DNA of 17,742 nucleotides, from positions 3,005 to 20,746 of the forward strand of contig DKBB01000313.1 of NCBI GenBank assembly GCA_002451015.1, in the 5' to 3' direction. Numbering within the stretch: the first letter of the stretch is position 1; every line of letters starts with the position of its first letter. Both the position numbers and the translations under genes were made by a program. Origin of the DNA: Acidobacteria bacterium UBA6911 (GTDB lineage Bacteria; Acidobacteriota; UBA6911). Below are positions 7,547-15,447 of the stretch, in pieces. A model generated the notes under the pieces. The model searched no databases and was not told the DNA's origin. It worked only from the letters and a program-made list of their open reading frames with translations.

Positions 7547-7864
7547 TCAGCAGGAACAGGAAGAGCCGCAAGGAATTTCGGGTTTCGGCAAATTTGACGA
7601 AATCTCAAATCCCTCGCCGGTTGTTGTCGTCACGTAATCAATACTTACGGGCTTTATTTTTTCGTAAAATTCTTTTTCTACTACGAAGGTAAGTCCCCGA
7701 TCATCAAAAGACTCGTCATCATCTCTTAGCTCATCCAGAGCTAATCCCAATTGGGGGCCCGATCACCCACCTTGAGCCAGCATCAAACGGATGGCAGGCA
7801 ATTCCTCCCTATCCTTCAGGAAGTTTTTAATCATATCGCTTGCTTTTTCTGTAACCTCGAACAC
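7547..7864 (-). CDS. HesB/IscA-like selenoprotein (in-frame UGA read as selenocysteine)
   Basis: Read from GTG 7864, the frame runs 33 codons, meets TGA at 7765-7763 and continues 71 more residues to the stop at 7549-7547, giving 105 residues. The part before the UGA reads FEVTEKASDMIKNFLKDRE and then RLMLAQGG; the part after reads SGPQLGLALDEL. Together these form one IscA/HesB A-type domain, with U34 at the place where the family has its first conserved cysteine (GGCSG becomes GGUSG). The tail PCGSSCSC gives C99, C103 and C105, matching the family's C-terminal cysteines. A-type proteins bind iron or Fe-S clusters; HesB-like selenoproteins are known from archaea and some bacteria. GGGAGGG lies 6 bases before the GTG. 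Without Sec decoding only 67 residues from an internal TTG with no ribosome binding site would be called. An ordinary nonsense mutation is the alternative, but the SECIS-like hairpin argues against it. Confidence 0.88.
7726..7744 (-). promoter_or_regulatory. Bacterial SECIS-like hairpin for the HesB-like selenoprotein
   Basis: On the minus strand TTAGCTC (7744-7738) and GAGCTAA (7732-7726) form a perfect 7-bp stem around the loop TGGAT. The stem begins 18 bases and the loop 25 bases after the UGA. The loop has G as its second base. This fits the usual bacterial rule: an apical loop about 16-37 bases downstream with a G among its first two bases. SelB would bind here to deliver Sec-tRNA. Confidence 0.75.
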
Positions 7865-8358
7865 CTTGTTCCCTCCCTAAGTAAACTTTTAATTAAAATG
7901 GCTACCTGTGTTTACATTCTCCATCACTCTGTAATACTTCTCAACGAACCTTATAAGATCAAGAATCGAGATTTGCTCGTCTTTTTTTTATAAACAGGAT
8001 AATTGCTATGCCTGCAGGGTTTCAAATAGACCGATTGCGGCTGAATTACCCGGTTCCAAACTAGAATATTACAATATTAAGGGACTTTTCCAAAGCTATC
8101 CCCTTTCAGGCTTCCGGCTTTGCCTTCAGCCGAATCGAGGATTCGGCCGGATTATGCCGGACAGGTCGCCGGAAAAGCCCGGTGGAATCCCGATACAGGA
8201 TGCACAAATCGAGAAAACACCAACTTTATTGGATTTATGGCGGCTAAAATATATAAGTAAATTTTGGACGTATACAGATAAATATTTATAAAAATCCTTA
8301 AAATATTTCATGAATTTGTGACGGCACAGTCTGCGCCCGATATGATAAAGTCTGCGGG
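7865..8358. other. Intergenic region with a branched palindrome
   Basis: I find no convincing gene. The first 150 bases should hold the promoter of the minus-strand selenoprotein gene, but I cannot choose one. A branched inverted repeat spans 8109-8179 and is listed separately. The rest is AT-rich before the acyltransferase start. Confidence 0.4.
8109..8179. repeat. Branched palindromic element
   Basis: Outer arms GGCTTCCGGC (8109-8118) and GCCGGAAAAGCC (8168-8179) pair over 10 bp with a two-base bulge. Inside is a perfect hairpin, GCCGAATC/GATTCGGC with a GAG loop (8129-8147). It resembles a REP-type palindrome or a structured leader. Confidence 0.45.
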
Positions 8359-9177
8359 ATGGAAGAGTATAAATCCGGAGCTTTCACGATATGGTGCTGG
8401 ACCGGTTGTGCGATCAGTACGGTTTTCTGGGCGACGGTATCAATTTTCAGCAGTATTTTTTCCGGAAATGGCAGGCTACAGCACTACTGCATGCGCCGGT
8501 GGTCGCGCGATAATCTCTGGCTCAGTCGTGCGCGGGTTATAATCGAGGGGATTGAAAATATTGATTCCCGCCATCCTGTGATATTTGTCGCCAACCACAG
8601 TGGTCTGCACGATATCCTTTGCCTGGCCGCATACCTTCCTATCCAATTCCGCTGGGTGGCAAAAAAATCCCTTTTCAAGGTGCCTTTCATGGGGTGGCAT
8701 ATGCGGCGATCGGGCTATATTCCGATAGACCGGGAGAATCCGAGGGATGCCGCCAAAAGCATCATCCGGGCCGCAAATGAGATACGCAACGGGATCAGTG
8801 CCATTGCGTTTCCGGAGGGAACCCGAAGCCGTACGGGCGACCTCGGGAAATTTCATAGCGGTGCTTTCGCCCTGGCCCTGCGGACAGGAGTTCCCCTTGT
8901 TCCGATCTCACTCGAGGGCAGTTATCGCGTCATCCTGCCAAAAACTTTAAGAGTGAATCCGGGCGTGATCATCCGTATAAGAATAGGTTTGCCGATCGAT
9001 CTGACACCCTATTGCAAGGGGGAGAAGCATCGCCTCATGAGCGATGTGTTCAGGATTATGCATCGGGATCTGGAAACACTCCGCCTGAAGCGTCAACAGG
9101 GAGAAGAGTCCGGTGATGCCGTATACCGCTGGATCCACGGCCGATCCCGGCCCCATGGATCAATCCCCGCTGAGTAA
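8359..9177 (+). CDS. 1-acylglycerol-3-phosphate acyltransferase-like protein (PlsC family)
   Basis: The family transfers an acyl chain to lysophosphatidic acid, or a related acceptor, to build membrane phospholipids. The catalytic HX4D motif is H80-x4-D85 in VANHSGLHDIL, and the second motif is FPEGTRSRTG at 151-160. The third block reads IPIDRENPRD at 121-130, and VPLVPISLEGS follows later. A hydrophobic N-terminal segment (about residues 8-33) anchors it to the inner membrane. The 272-residue length is normal. The ribosome binding site before ATG 8359 is weak, but no better in-frame start exists after the stop at 8311. Its last 18 bases overlap the end of the convergent AIM24 pseudogene. 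Whether it is the essential housekeeping PlsC or an accessory paralogue cannot be told. Confidence 0.88.
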   Translation: MEEYKSGAFTIWCWTGCAISTVFWATVSIFSSIFSGNGRLQHYCMRRWSRDNLWLSRARVIIEGIENIDSRHPVIFVANHSGLHDILCLAAYLPIQFRWVAKKSLFKVPFMGWHMRRSGYIPIDRENPRDAAKSIIRAANEIRNGISAIAFPEGTRSRTGDLGKFHSGAFALALRTGVPLVPISLEGSYRVILPKTLRVNPGVIIRIRIGLPIDLTPYCKGEKHRLMSDVFRIMHRDLETLRLKRQQGEESGDAVYRWIHGRSRPHGSIPAE

Positions 9178-10187
9178 ATTTCCGATTCCGATGGACCCTA
9201 AAACGCTCCCTTCGCCTTTCCCGCTCCTGCCGAGGGATGGAATCGCTTTGTAAATGCGGTCCGCGAGGCGGCTGAATGGAAGGGACTGCGGCCAGATTCT
9301 ACCGGGACCGGTCAGGGTGGCATAGAAGAGACCCTCGCCGCCGAAAAGGGCTGATTTGATTTTTCCGACATACTGTATATCGTACGCAACGCTGGATTGG
9401 AGCGCCACGATACATCCCGTATCCACGCGCAGAGTTTGTCCTGCAGGCCAGGTCGAAGCTCTGGATAGTACCGCCGGCATGAACGAAGCAGCGGCCGTTC
9501 CCTTCGAGCTTCTGCATGATAAAACCTTCTCCTCCGAACAGACCTACACCGATTTTGCGCTGGAATGCTATCCCGATGGATACACCGCGCGCTGCACATA
9601 AAAAGGAATCTTTTTGGCAAACTAGCGAATGCCCCAGGTTGGCAAGATCCATGGGAACAATTCGCCCCGCATAAGGAGCTGCGAATGCGACCTGCTGCTT
9701 GTCACGCCCTGTATTGGTGAAGGTCGTCATGAAGAGACTCTCCCCGGTCAGCAGTCGCTTGCCGGCCCCCCAGAAGCTTTTCCACGATTCCCGAAGAAGC
9801 GCTTTCCGATGAACCGTCCCCGAATACGGTGATCATCTCAATTGAGGGTGTCATGTACATCAAAGCTCCGGCTTCGGCAATGGCACTTTCTCCGGGGTCC
9901 AATTCCACTTCGACAAATTGAAGCTCCTCCCCGACTATTTTAAAGTCTATTTCGTGAGCGGTTCTACCGGGTGCTTTGGGTATTTGCAGGGGTAGTGGTT
10001 TTTCATCGAAATGCGGATGGAACAATTCCACTTCACTTGGTTTGGACCAGTTACGCATGCCCTGGGTGTAGACATAGGTGTCGGGCTGAATGTTTCCGGT
10101 GCGGATGCTGGAGATGATTTCTTCGGTGCCGGCCGGTCCGACGTGATGCCCCCCGATAGACATATACCATAGCTGGGAATCGGACAT
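9160..10187 (-). pseudogene. GYF_2-AIM24 family protein gene, broken by two +1 frameshifts
   Basis: Three consecutive frames join into one protein of about 340 residues. It begins with a GYF_2 (DUF4339) domain (LWYMSIGGHHVGP to MRNWSKPSEVELF) and continues into an AIM24/TIGR00266 domain (AEAGALMYMTPSIEM, then [16 protein letters not shown], then [14 protein letters not shown]). The first shift lies at a run of six G on the minus strand (9771-9766): with five, the frame reads [19 protein letters not shown]. The second is near 9443-9451: removing one base restores [14 protein letters not shown] chose ATG 10187 because AGGGAGG lies 6 bases before it. AIM24 proteins are of uncertain function in bacteria. 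Both shifts are single-base gains, so sequencing error, true decay or slippage at the G-run all remain possible. Confidence 0.8.
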
Positions 10188-10253
10188 CATGCGCCTCCCT
10201 GGGAATTCGATTGTTTTTCTCAATCGAGTTGATGTCTGTTTGACGGCATTTTC

Positions 10254-10520
10254 CTACAGCGAGGTATCGTCAGACTTCTTGTTTTTATAGGGGGCCCGGG
10301 AAAAAAACGATCGTAGGTTTAATTTGTCGACTCCTTTTTCCGCGGATTCCCGGATGATCCGGAGCCATCGACGGGCCCATGCATATTCGGTTGCCAGGAT
10401 GGCCAGACCGATCGGGATAACAACAACAGCAGGACCGGGCAGTACAAGCAGGGCGATGCCGAAAAGAATAACGGTGCTGCCTACGATAAATACGGCAATT
10501 TGACGAGCTTTTTTGAGCAT
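10254..10520 (-). CDS. Small PGPGW-type transmembrane protein
   Basis: The 88-residue product has two hydrophobic segments (about residues 8-26 and 31-46) linked by LPGPAVVVIP, and continues GLAILATEYAWARRWL. This is the pattern of the putative transmembrane protein family named after PGPGW (here PGPA). The tail is basic and soluble. Function is not known for the family. The ribosome binding site before ATG 10520 is weak (AGAGA). It lies between the AIM24 gene and pepF on the same strand, but the gaps of 66 and 215 bases do not argue for an operon. Confidence 0.75.
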   Translation of the reverse strand: MLKKARQIAVFIVGSTVILFGIALLVLPGPAVVVIPIGLAILATEYAWARRWLRIIRESAEKGVDKLNLRSFFSRAPYKNKKSDDTSL

Positions 10521-10649
10521 CAGTAATCTCTGTTAAGACTTAAAATGAAACTTCAAATCCCAAAAGGAAATGAAGAGGATTCTCTATCTGTTTCCCGCAC
10601 CAATACAGTAATACAATATTGAAAATTGCAAAAATAAATTTTTCCATAT

Positions 10650-10685
10650 CCGGGAATCCCGCTTCGCCTGGATTCCGCCTCCCGG
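10650..10685. repeat. Inverted repeat behind pepF, REP-like
   Basis: GGAATCC (10653-10659) and GGATTCC (10670-10676) pair around a 10-base loop, and CCGG flanks the whole at 10650 and 10682-10685. The sequence resembles the GGAATCCCGC-type palindromes scattered in many proteobacterial genomes, here degraded. On the minus strand a stretch rich in T follows, so it may also help to end the pepF transcript. Confidence 0.4.
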
Positions 10686-10735
10686 CTTCTATTTACATTT
10701 CGGATGACTAAGAATGTCGCTGTATCAGAAAAGGT

Positions 10736-12559
10736 TCATTCCGGAGCTATTTTTTCAATTTCATCCATAATCCTGTTCATGCTGACGAGGGTTGCTTCAA
10801 GCGGTTCAGCGGTTGTCATATCCACCCCGACCCCTTTTAACAGTTCGATCGGATAGTCGCAGCCCCCGGATGCCAGCAGATTCAGGTATCCGATCCTGGC
10901 TTCCTTGTCCCCGGAGAGGACGCGTTCTGATAACGCTGCGGATGCAGTATACGACGTGGCATATTGATAGACGTAGAAGTTATAGTAGAAATGTGGAACG
11001 TAAGCCCATTCCGACTTGATTTCATCATCCACGAGGCAGATCCCCTGATCGTGACCGTAGTATTTACGTGCGATTGTTTCGTAAAGAGAATCCAGGAGAT
11101 CTCCGGTCAGAGCCGCTCCTGTCTCAACCGTTTCATGGATTTTCAGTTCGAATTCGGCAAACTGTACCTGCCTGTAAACGGTAGCCCGCGCGTTGTCCAG
11201 GTAGTTGCACAACAGGGAGAGCCGGACCTCTTCACGGTTTTCTATTCCCAGCATGTGGCGCAGCAGCAGAGCTTCGTTGAATGTTGACGCGACCTCCGCA
11301 ACGAAAATGGAATAATTGGACAGCGGGTATGGCTGGGTTCTGTTGGTCAGGAAGCTGTGCATCGTATGTCCCAGTTCATGGGTGAGAGTGCTCACATCGT
11401 CGTACTTCCCGTTATAATTCAGAAGCATATAGGGATGTGCGTCATAGACGGACCCGTTGGAATAGGCACCCGACCGTTTCCCGTCGTTGTGATACACGTC
11501 GATCCAGCGATTCGAAAGCGCCCGCCGCGCTGTATCCAGGTAGTCGGTTCCAAGCGGTTCAAGAGAAGCCAGTACATGATCGACCGCTTCCTCATAGGGA
11601 TAGTTAAGATCGATTTCCTTTACGACCGGTGCGTAAAGATCGTAGTAATGCAAATCATCCAATCCCAGCAATCGTTTGCGAACACCCAGATACCGGTGAA
11701 GCGTTTCGAGATTTCCCTGAACTCCTTCAATGAGGTTTTTATAGACGGAAACCGGAATGTTGTAAACGTCAAGAGCGCGTTCAAGGCACGATCCGTAATG
11801 GCGTGCACGGGTGAAAAAGAGGTTTTTTCTTATTTCGGCCGAAAGCTGCGCTCCGAAAGTCCTGCGGAATTCGTGGAATTTTCCAATGTATGCTTCAAAA
11901 ACCTTCCTGCGGTCTTCGCGAACCGGGGAGCGCCGGTGGAGTCCGAAAGCGGCCGGATCGAGACGGACGGATGTTCCGTCCTGCAGTTCGACTTCCGGGT
12001 AAGGAAAATCAGCATTGGAGAAAATATTGTTGATGCTGACCGGCGAATCGGCCATCAGGTTGGCTTCGGCAATAATTTTTTCCTCACCCTCGGTGCCGGT
12101 ATGGTCCTTTTTCCTTAGTATGTCGTCAAATATGTGCCGGTACACTTCCAGTCTGGAGTCCTGATTTAAGAAACGATCGATTGTTTCCGCTCCTATTTTC
12201 AGGATTTCCGGTTCGACGAAGGAATACAGGGCCGTGAGGTCTGATCCTATTTGTCCCATTTCCTGGTCCATCGCGAGATATTCTGCATTGCGGGTGTCCA
12301 GGTCCGACTGCATGCTGGCGTAACAGGCAAGACGCACATATTCTTTCCTGAGAAAATAGACAAGATCGAGGCAGGAGAAAAGCCTATCCGGGTTTTCGGA
12401 TAGAATTCCCTTGAAGCCGGAAATCCGGGGCATGTCCGAAACCAGTTTCTTCTTCGCCTCCTTCCATGCAGGGTCGTCCGGATAGATATCGCTAAGGTTC
12501 CATTTGTATTCGTCGGGTATTTTCGATCGTTCCCGTTCTTTCACATATCTGTCTTCCAT
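10736..12559 (-). CDS. pepF: Oligoendopeptidase F (M3B family zinc peptidase)
   Basis: The enzyme cuts short peptides in the cytoplasm. The zinc motif HELGH is at residues 394-398 in LTHELGHTMHSFL, and the third ligand is probably E422 in FVAEVASTFNEAL. N-terminal phrases (KWNLSDIYPDDPAWKEA), the middle (YYDLYAPVV) and the C-terminal YQYATSYTASAALS and LLASGGCDYPIELLKGVGVDM are all typical of PepF. At 607 residues it is full length. GGGGAG lies before the ATG. It is a single gene with a divergent neighbour 519 bases away. Confidence 0.95.
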   Translation of the reverse strand: MEDRYVKERERSKIPDEYKWNLSDIYPDDPAWKEAKKKLVSDMPRISGFKGILSENPDRLFSCLDLVYFLRKEYVRLACYASMQSDLDTRNAEYLAMDQEMGQIGSDLTALYSFVEPEILKIGAETIDRFLNQDSRLEVYRHIFDDILRKKDHTGTEGEEKIIAEANLMADSPVSINNIFSNADFPYPEVELQDGTSVRLDPAAFGLHRRSPVREDRRKVFEAYIGKFHEFRRTFGAQLSAEIRKNLFFTRARHYGSCLERALDVYNIPVSVYKNLIEGVQGNLETLHRYLGVRKRLLGLDDLHYYDLYAPVVKEIDLNYPYEEAVDHVLASLEPLGTDYLDTARRALSNRWIDVYHNDGKRSGAYSNGSVYDAHPYMLLNYNGKYDDVSTLTHELGHTMHSFLTNRTQPYPLSNYSIFVAEVASTFNEALLLRHMLGIENREEVRLSLLCNYLDNARATVYRQVQFAEFELKIHETVETGAALTGDLLDSLYETIARKYYGHDQGICLVDDEIKSEWAYVPHFYYNFYVYQYATSYTASAALSERVLSGDKEARIGYLNLLASGGCDYPIELLKGVGVDMTTAEPLEATLVSMNRIMDEIEKIAPE

Positions 12560-13078
12560 TTGAGCTGCTCCCCGTTGATCCGCTGTTCCGGCTTAACGAC
12601 GGTTCGAACGAACCGCTCATTTACATATCTCAGGAAGAACCATTCCGGTCAAGTGTAAAGCGGAAGTGCCATACCCATCGGTTGCGCCTAGGTTGGCGGG
12701 TTGATATGATCTTTGTGTCTGTTAACTGTATGTTTAGGTTATGTTTTGCGCGTTTATGCGGCTGTATAATTCTTCCGGTTCAAATCCGGGGCTTCTGGAG
12801 GTGGAATCTGGGAGAATATACTGATCCTGTGCGAAATCATCCCGCGAGGCTTTTCGTTTCCGGTTTCCCGTTTAAAAGCATGAGCGGGGAGCGGGATGGG
12901 GGAGCTTGGAATGGATGCAGAGCTTTGCCGGGCCTTATAGAGGCTGTGTTTTCTGCACGCGGTCGGATGCCAGGAGTTCCCGATGCTAAAGAATCCGATA
13001 CTTTTCTCAAGCTTCCGGGATCTGAATTCTGCATAAACAGAAAAATTTCAAGGGCGTAAGCCCGCTGGATAGGTTTTA
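12560..13078. other. Long gap between pepF and the MBL gene, no gene seen
   Basis: Open frames on both strands here have no family resemblance and no good ribosome binding sites. A stretch near 12778-12794 (CCGG, TTCAAAT, CCGG) looks like a tRNA T-arm, but no matching acceptor, D or anticodon arms are present. I see no clear promoter. Confidence 0.4.
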
Positions 13079-13747
13079 ATGAATGTATTCGACAATTTCC
13101 ATGTTTATCTGTGGCGGGGAAACGACAATAACTGCAATACCTGCCTCTTTGAAAGTGTCCTGAATGAGGGGAGACACCTGGTTGTCGATCCGGGACACGT
13201 CATGACTCCGTCCTATCGCGAGCCGGGCCTTGAAAGGCTGGCGCAGGAAATGAAACATGACGGGGTGGATTATGACAGGATCGGTCTTGTGATCCTAACG
13301 CACGGACATCCCGACCACTGCGAGGCAGCGGTGTCGATTCAAAAAGAAACGCACGCATTGATTGCCATGCACCGCGCGGACGAAGAGATGCTGCAAATAC
13401 TGGGCGGCAGAGTGGATATTTACCTTCAGGACGGAATGATGGAAACGGTCTCCGGGAGGCAATACGATCTTCAAATATTGCATTCTCCCGGGCATTCACC
13501 GGGCCATATCACCGTTTACTGGCCTTATCGGAAAGTGCTAATAGCAGGGGACTGTATTTTCTACCGGAGCACCGGTCGAACCGATTTTCCAGGCGGCAGT
13601 TCCAATATGCTGCGCGAGAGTATCGAAAGGCTGGCCCGACTCGATATCGAATATCTCCTGTGCGGGCACCCTTACGGACACCCGGGATTCATCCAGGGTG
13701 CGGACGATGTAAGGGAAAATTTCGAAATTATAATGAGCTATTATTAG
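13079..13747 (+). CDS. Metallo-beta-lactamase-fold hydrolase (glyoxalase II-like)
   Basis: The full metal-binding set is present in 222 residues: THGHPDH (H75, H77, D79, H80), H139 in HSPGHSPGH, D158 in IAGDCIF, and H197 in CGHPYGH. The order and spacing fit hydrolases of the glyoxalase II/persulfide dioxygenase type with two metals. There is no signal peptide. AGG lies before the ATG at a usable distance. It is the first gene of a tight cluster: the next start is 10 bases after its stop. The substrate is unknown; a thioester, lactone or phosphoester is possible, and the phosphotriesterase-family gene downstream hints at a linked hydrolytic pathway (inference). Confidence 0.85.
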   Translation: MNVFDNFHVYLWRGNDNNCNTCLFESVLNEGRHLVVDPGHVMTPSYREPGLERLAQEMKHDGVDYDRIGLVILTHGHPDHCEAAVSIQKETHALIAMHRADEEMLQILGGRVDIYLQDGMMETVSGRQYDLQILHSPGHSPGHITVYWPYRKVLIAGDCIFYRSTGRTDFPGGSSNMLRESIERLARLDIEYLLCGHPYGHPGFIQGADDVRENFEIIMSYY

Positions 13748-13757
13748 GCAATATCGT

Positions 13758-14354
13758 ATGGATCAGGAGAATGAAGTGGAAGATGAGAGAGTAAAAAGCG
13801 CGCTGGAGATAGCCATGGAGAGGCTTTCCGGTTTGCCGGAACTGACCGCCGAAGATATCGCCGAACAGAGGGAGAAGGAATACCGGCCTGTCGGCGAAGC
13901 GCTGGCCAACAAGTTTTTGCAGGGCATCATGGATGAGGAGAGCCTTCCGGAAGAAATCAGCCGGTACAAGGACGATTCGGGGCGTATTGTAATTCGGGCT
14001 TTAATTTCATGCTTCTGCCGGTCGATACAGCTTGACGATCTTTCAACCACAGTCAAGGCCCTGGGCGGGCTGTGCCTTCTGGCGGGAGGAAGGGAAGGGA
14101 TACAGGAGAAAGCGAACGCAGCCTGGGCCCGGATTCTTGATGATTTCCAACAGCGAAAAAAACGGACAATTCAGGCATATGAAGTCTCCGAAAGAGAAAA
14201 GCTGGTATCCCTTGGAATCTCCGGGTCTGCCGTAAGACCCAACCTCACGGAGAATGAATCTCTAAACAAGGATCTGGATGACCTGCGCGCATCCTTAGAG
14301 CCTGAAGTGGAAAAACTCCGAGCCATGTTTCTTCAGAATCTGCGGCGCGAATAA
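13758..14354 (+). CDS. Unrecognised acidic, mainly helical protein between two metallohydrolases
   Basis: I do not recognise this 198-residue protein. It is rich in E, K, R and L, has no signal peptide or membrane segment, and reads as mostly alpha-helical; the end (LDDLRASLEPEVEKLRAMFLQN) may form a coiled coil. The central part (ISCFCRSIQLDDL to KALGGLCLLAGG) is more hydrophobic. The start is uncertain: ATG 13758 has no ribosome binding site, whereas AGGAG at 13765-13769 lies 6 bases before an in-frame GTG at 13776, which would remove six residues. It starts 10 bases after the MBL gene and ends 6 bases before the phosphotriesterase-family gene, so it is probably translated with both and may be a partner of one. 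Confidence 0.75.
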   Translation: MDQENEVEDERVKSALEIAMERLSGLPELTAEDIAEQREKEYRPVGEALANKFLQGIMDEESLPEEISRYKDDSGRIVIRALISCFCRSIQLDDLSTTVKALGGLCLLAGGREGIQEKANAAWARILDDFQQRKKRTIQAYEVSEREKLVSLGISGSAVRPNLTENESLNKDLDDLRASLEPEVEKLRAMFLQNLRRE

Positions 14355-14360
14355 ATCGTG

Positions 14361-15323
14361 ATGGCAAAAGTACACGCCGTTGGAGGGGACATCGATGTGT
14401 CCGCACTCGGTGCGACACTCATGCACGAACATATCTTTGTGTTCTCCCCGGTGACAAAAAGCAACTATCCGGAAACGTGGGGAGACGAGGACGGCCGGGT
14501 GCGGGATGCCGTCCGACGGCTCAGGGCATTGAAATCGAGCGGGATTGATTCGTTCGTCGACATGACCGTCCTGGGACTGGGGCGTTATATCCCTCGCATT
14601 CAACGTATTGCAGCTCAGGTCGATCTCAACATCCTTGTTGCGACAGGGACTTATATCTGCAATGATCTTGCTTCTTTTCCCACTTTACGGGATTCGGGCC
14701 CTCCGACTATTCCTGCTGAATTCATGGTTGATATGTTTGTCCGGGACATACAGGAGGGTATTGAAGGCACTGGAGTTCGGGCCGCCATCCTGAAGTGTGC
14801 GACTGATATCCGGGGCATGACTCCCGCCGCGGAGCGATCCTTTCGGGCTGTGGCGCAAACGCACCGGATAACAGGGGCGCCTATCTCAACACATTCCCAT
14901 GCTGAAACCCGGGGTGGTCTTGAGCAGCAACGTATTTTCAGGGAGGAAGGTGTCGACCTTTCCCGGGTGATCATCGGGCATTCGGGAGACACTACCGATC
15001 TGGATTATCTGGAAAAGATGATGCAGCGGGGTTCTTACCTCGGCATGGACCGGTTTGGGATCGATCCCATTCTCTCTTTCGGGAAACGTGTCGATACCGT
15101 TGCCCGCCTTTGTCGAAAGGGTCATGCCGGCAATATGGTGCTGTCCCAAGATGCGGCCTGTTATATGGACTGGATCCCGGAGGATAGTTTAAAGAGCAAG
15201 GCTCCTAATTGGAGTTTTCTGCACATATGTGACGATGTAATTCCCGCCCTGAAGGCGCAAGGTGTGACTGACAGCCAGATCCATACAATGATGGTCGATA
15301 ATCCCCGTCGTATTTTCAGTTGA
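14361..15323 (+). CDS. Phosphotriesterase-family metal-dependent hydrolase
   Basis: The 320-residue protein has the complete two-metal amidohydrolase site of the phosphotriesterase family: H22 and H24 (MHEHIF), K145 (AILKCATD, the lysine that is carboxylated), H178 (STHSHAE), H207 (IIGHSGD) and D264 (LSQDAACYMDW). Family members hydrolyse lactones, phosphotriesters or related esters; natural roles are often lactonase-like. The GMDRFG loop and the C-terminal VDNPRRIFS are also typical. I chose ATG 14361; GTG 14358 directly before it is a possible start. The ribosome binding site is weak, which fits translational coupling to the upstream gene. Confidence 0.88.
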   Translation: MAKVHAVGGDIDVSALGATLMHEHIFVFSPVTKSNYPETWGDEDGRVRDAVRRLRALKSSGIDSFVDMTVLGLGRYIPRIQRIAAQVDLNILVATGTYICNDLASFPTLRDSGPPTIPAEFMVDMFVRDIQEGIEGTGVRAAILKCATDIRGMTPAAERSFRAVAQTHRITGAPISTHSHAETRGGLEQQRIFREEGVDLSRVIIGHSGDTTDLDYLEKMMQRGSYLGMDRFGIDPILSFGKRVDTVARLCRKGHAGNMVLSQDAACYMDWIPEDSLKSKAPNWSFLHICDDVIPALKAQGVTDSQIHTMMVDNPRRIFS

Positions 15324-15417
15324 GAAAGTTGCTTTTAAGATACTGCTGTGTAAAACGGGCATGCTTGATCGAGGAGATCAAAAAATTCTGAGTGAAATGG
15401 CGACCAGAACATACTTC

Positions 15418-15440
15418 CCGGTATGAGAGTACCGGTAAAT
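15418..15440 (+). terminator. Possible weak terminator after the phosphotriesterase-family gene
   Basis: CCGGTA (15418-15423) and TACCGG (15430-15435) form a 6-bp stem with a 6-base loop, followed by TAAATTTTT. It lies between two convergent genes. The stem is short for a terminator. Confidence 0.35.
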
Positions 15441-15447
15441 TTTTGAT

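Noticed and set aside
7547..7549. The terminal TGA of the HesB-like gene as a second selenocysteine codon
   Set aside because: Only two sense codons (Asn, Lys) follow before TAA, the tail already ends in the expected cysteines, and the hairpin just downstream is a terminator with T-runs on both strands.
11357..12118. 253-codon plus-strand frame inside pepF
   Set aside because: It is a shadow of the conserved pepF coding strand, with no domain of its own.
12760..12810. Possible tRNA, from a T-arm-like CCGG-TTCAAAT-CCGG
   Set aside because: The bases after the arm find no complementary 5' acceptor strand at the right distance, and no D arm or anticodon arm can be drawn.
12682..13059. 125-codon open frame on the plus strand before the MBL gene
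   Set aside because: No ribosome binding site, no domain resemblance and odd composition; it looks like chance openness.
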